From NCBI GenBank assembly GCA_015499995.1, contig JADNRV010000089.1:163992-227991 (forward strand): 64,000 bases of DNA, given 5' to 3'. The DNA comes from Flammula alnicola. Lineage: Eukaryota; Basidiomycota; Agaricomycetes; Agaricales; Strophariaceae. Under the pieces are notes generated by a model. The model did not search any database, was not told where the DNA came from, and saw only the letters and a program-made list of their open reading frames with translations. The position numbers and the translations under genes are program-made. Of the stretch, positions 61,550 to 64,000 are shown piece after piece (positions within the stretch are counted from its first letter, which is position 1; the number at the start of each line of letters is the position of its first letter).

Positions 61550-62420
61550 GTCACGCGCCGGCGGAGTCAGGAAGGTACTGCACCGTTGCATGCTGGCTGG
61601 TGGGCATTGCCTGCCGGAGAGCAGTGAGCTGGAGGCAATATTCTGGACTAGCAATTCCAGTCACACGCAATGCCGCCGGATCTCGACTCGCGCAGCAGCA
61701 ATTCCGCCGGATGCAGTCGTGGTCTTGGCGGAGTGCCAGTAGGAGGTAATGCCGCCGGGATGGCAATGCGGCCATTATGGCACTGCAACATTGCACGGTG
61801 GCTGATCCCCTGTCGGAGTAGCATGTGTGGTGTTGCAACCCCACCATGGTGTGCAACCAGCTATCGCCTTGCCAGCAGCAGTCGGGCCGGCGGCGTCGCA
61901 TTTCCAGGAGGCTCGATATGCCGGCGGCAGCCATTCTGGCAGAGTCGTATTTCCGGAAGCGTATTGTATTGCTGGGATAGGTGCTCTGCTGTGGCGCAGC
62001 ATGAGCGGGATGTGAGGTAGGCATTCTAGCATGTCACAATGCGGCCGGGAATGCCTGCCGGCGGCAGTAATCCCGCCGGAGTCGCACCCCCGGTGGGATC
62101 CACTTTTGTCTGAGCCTGCATGGTACCCCCAGGCTGCAATCCTACTAGATGTGGGTCTGCCGGCTCATCGGGCTAACAGGACTCGCACTGCTGGCGGGAT
62201 CTCGCATGAATGTGCTGCGCCCTGCATATACCAGGGGACGGAAATGATTACTTTACCTCTTACTGCAAGGGTATATTATTCTACGCACCAAATTTGTGGG
62301 TCCAGCGGAGGCATCATGACAGCACATGGTCGATGTACCCAGTCCGCAGCAAGCAGGTGCGGCATTCATACTGCCGGCAGGGACTGCCGGCGGGATGCGT
62401 CCTGCGAGCGATATGTGCCA
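61550..62420. repeat. CCGGCGG/CCGCCGG-rich noncoding tract
   Basis: About 870 bp between the companion gene and the transposase with no convincing gene. It holds a dozen or more copies of CCGCCGG or its complement CCGGCGG, and close variants, often preceded by AAT or ATT (for example near 61556, 61672, 61699, 61750, 61886, 61920, 62056, 62070, 62391). CpG density is clearly higher than in neighbouring DNA. Open frames here result from the repeats. Confidence 0.7.
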
Positions 62421-62504
62421 TGAATGTGCTAGGCCTATTTCATGAGAAGGACATCATATGCACACTACGTCCAAATCAACTGCCCAGGGGATGCTACATA
62501 ATCA

Positions 62505-64000
62505 TTAATTACCATGCATCCGGTCATCCTCCATCGACGGCGGCACAGTGTAACGTATGAGACAAGAAGTAAAGGCTGTCTGAGCATGCTCCGCCAGCTC
62601 GGTCCACATCGCCACTTGTTTTCGTGCATATGCTTGATGCCCCGCCTTGTGAGACATCGCTTCCCGTGTCTTCCATCCGTTGGCACGGTTGTGGAAGAAG
62701 AACGTTGTCCATTTCATTTCAGAGGGAATGAGAATGGATTCTTCTTCCCAACGCAGCATTTTAGCACGCGCACGCATCCAATTGACCCGGTATACTGTTT
62801 GGCAACGTTAGACTGCAGAATTGTACAATGTATAAGGGGACATACATTCATCCATGTATTCAGCAGAGTCAGAGTCGCTACCCACTTGCAACATCCAAAA
62901 CCAAGGCAAGGAATATGTGCCGGCTCCCCGTGCATTCGGCTCATATATGGATTTCAATGCAACCAATTGCTCCGGGAGTAACTTTTGGTACCGAGCGGCT
63001 ATGTCTTCTGAACATCCCAATGCAAGAATGGCGTTCCGGGCCTGATTGTACACTCTGACGAACTGCCGGACTTCGTCATCTGCTGCTTTGACCGCACTAT
63101 ATGCCCGCGTCTTCATTTGCTTGTTGATGGCAAGTGCGATGTTATTCCGGAACAGAAAAGACTTGTGACCAATTTCCCGGCGAACACCTTCGAGGGCATT
63201 TTCTGCCTGCGCAATGCGCAGCTTGAGCTCGACTTTCGCAGCAGTCTTCAATTGGCGAGGGAGTACTCCCGGACATGTTGATGGAAGGAAGATTTCCATC
63301 TTTTCGACTTCTCCACGTGGAACTGCAGCCAGGTATGCCTCATCCTCATCGTCTCCGAGAACATCATCTCCGTACGGGATTTCTCGAAGGTCGACACCAT
63401 CCAGTGCCACAGCGGGGAATAGCTGCTGGAAGGAGTCTTGAAATTCATCAGCCTTTCTCCGCAGTGCCTGACGTTTCCGGTTAATTTGGAGTCGTTGGTC
63501 CCCTGAAGGCTTTTTGCCTTGCCGGCGAATGAATGATACCAGTTGAGCCCTATATATTATCAGTGTTGGAGTCAGAGTCAGCTCGGGGATGCTCAACTGT
63601 GCTTCCTGAATCTTCATTCCAGCTACAAGCCAAGTGGTGACACCGACTCCAGAGTCTGCCTCTTGCTCTGCTTGCATCAGATTTGCCTGAATCTCGGTCT
63701 GTGGAATGACTGCGACTTTGTCAGGAATTTACTACTTGCAAGGTAACTCACGCTTACCTTTGATGCCTTTGACATTGTAAATGTCCATCGCTTCCACATT
63801 GCCTTCCTCCCGGAGGCGTTCAGCTGTCTGGACAGACGCTGTCCATAACTCAGTTTGCTCCGGAGTAGCACTTTGGCTGAGGAGCTCAAAATCAGAGCGA
63901 GCGTCAATTGCAGAAGAGCAGACATTTTTCCATTTCTTGCACAAGGTTGGAACTGGAGGATCGTCGACGATGAGCAGTTATCTAGACCCCTCGGAATGAA
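62505..64000 (-). CDS. KDZ transposase, C-terminal part (5' end outside window)
   Basis: Minus-strand gene entering from the right edge. Readable exons: about 64000-63758 (CKKWKNVCSSAIDARSDF), 63715 to about 63600 (TEIQANLMQAEQEADSG, TTWLVAGMKIQEAQ), about 63550-62846 and 62794-62505. Conserved KDZ C-terminal features: WLVAGMKIQEAQ, RRQGKKPSGDQRLQINRKRQ, QARNAILALGCSEDIAARYQ, a PNARGAGTYSLPWFW-type segment, VNWMRARAKMLRWEEESILI and EMKWTTFFF. The catalytic core and the cysteine-rich CxC zinc module are expected further right. The frame seems intact in the visible part, so the element may be recent. Stop at 62507-62505. Confidence 0.8.

Larger units (their letters stand above)
58860..64000. 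mobile_element. KDZ-type DNA transposon, left part (right end outside window)
   Basis: Composite element inferred from its genes: a TET/JBP-like oxygenase (plus strand), a small companion gene (minus) and the C-terminal part of a KDZ (Kyakuja-Dileera-Zisupton) transposase (minus, running off the window). Physical linkage of TET/JBP genes to KDZ transposons is a known feature of basidiomycete genomes. The left boundary is not proven: it is placed at the block of GAGCTC-rich repeats starting near 58885. No terminal inverted repeat can be tested without the right end. Confidence 0.6.

Noticed and set aside
61551..62024. Long frames on both strands in the CCGGCGG tract, including a 157-aa one
   Set aside because: They arise from the GC-rich repeats, are open on both strands at once and have repetitive composition.

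Overview
The window is nuclear DNA of a filamentous basidiomycete, most likely an Agaricomycete. Genes carry many 45-70 nt GT-AG introns, and the gene families are typical of mushrooms: F-box proteins with an N-terminal coiled coil, a FunK1 kinase, multi-intron P450s, and a KDZ transposon next to a TET/JBP oxygenase. I built exon models by eye. Where they are given, the exon lengths close in frame on a stop codon unless a break is reported.

Left half (1-27.6 kb), mainly conserved single-copy genes: the 3' end of a P450 (1-1101), a Ser/Thr-rich single-pass membrane protein, acireductone dioxygenase (methionine salvage), a vacuolar-membrane M28 peptidase of the Pff1 type on the minus strand, a degraded F-box gene, an unknown 165-aa gene, a small MIT-domain protein, the APC/C activator Cdh1, a 254-aa protein with three GLEBS/Nup98-like motifs, the SAGA subunit Spt7 (bromodomain), a penta-EF-hand protein, and an uncharacterised acidic protein. 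A 592-bp Tc1/mariner-pogo-like MITE (27734-28325) closes this part.

Middle (29-54.6 kb), a duplicated and decaying accessory block. One gene set (P450, F-box, Gfo/Idh/MocA oxidoreductase) appears twice: 29.3-38.2 kb (P450b, F-box1, F-box2, Gfo/Idh-1) and 45.0-54.5 kb (F-box3a/3b, P450c, Gfo/Idh-2, F-box4). P450c (527 aa) and F-box4 (576 aa) look intact. The other copies carry frameshifts, stops or a chimeric junction. All four F-box loci seem to start with a coding exon consisting only of ATG, followed at once by an intron. Between the two sets lie a U6 snRNA-like sequence (at about 32.0 kb, minus), a small secreted protein with a broken neighbour copy, a seven-finger zinc-finger gene (minus), and three identical 268-bp tandem repeats.

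Right end (55-64 kb): a FunK1 kinase gene (minus) whose otherwise clean model is interrupted by one in-frame TGA. It is followed by the left part of a KDZ-type DNA transposon: GAGCTC-rich repeats, an intact 384-aa TET/JBP-like 2-oxoglutarate/Fe(II) oxygenase (plus), a small unknown companion gene (minus), a CCGGCGG-rich noncoding tract, and the C-terminal part of the KDZ transposase (minus), which runs off the window. This is the most interesting system here: a mobile element that apparently carries its own DNA-base oxidase.
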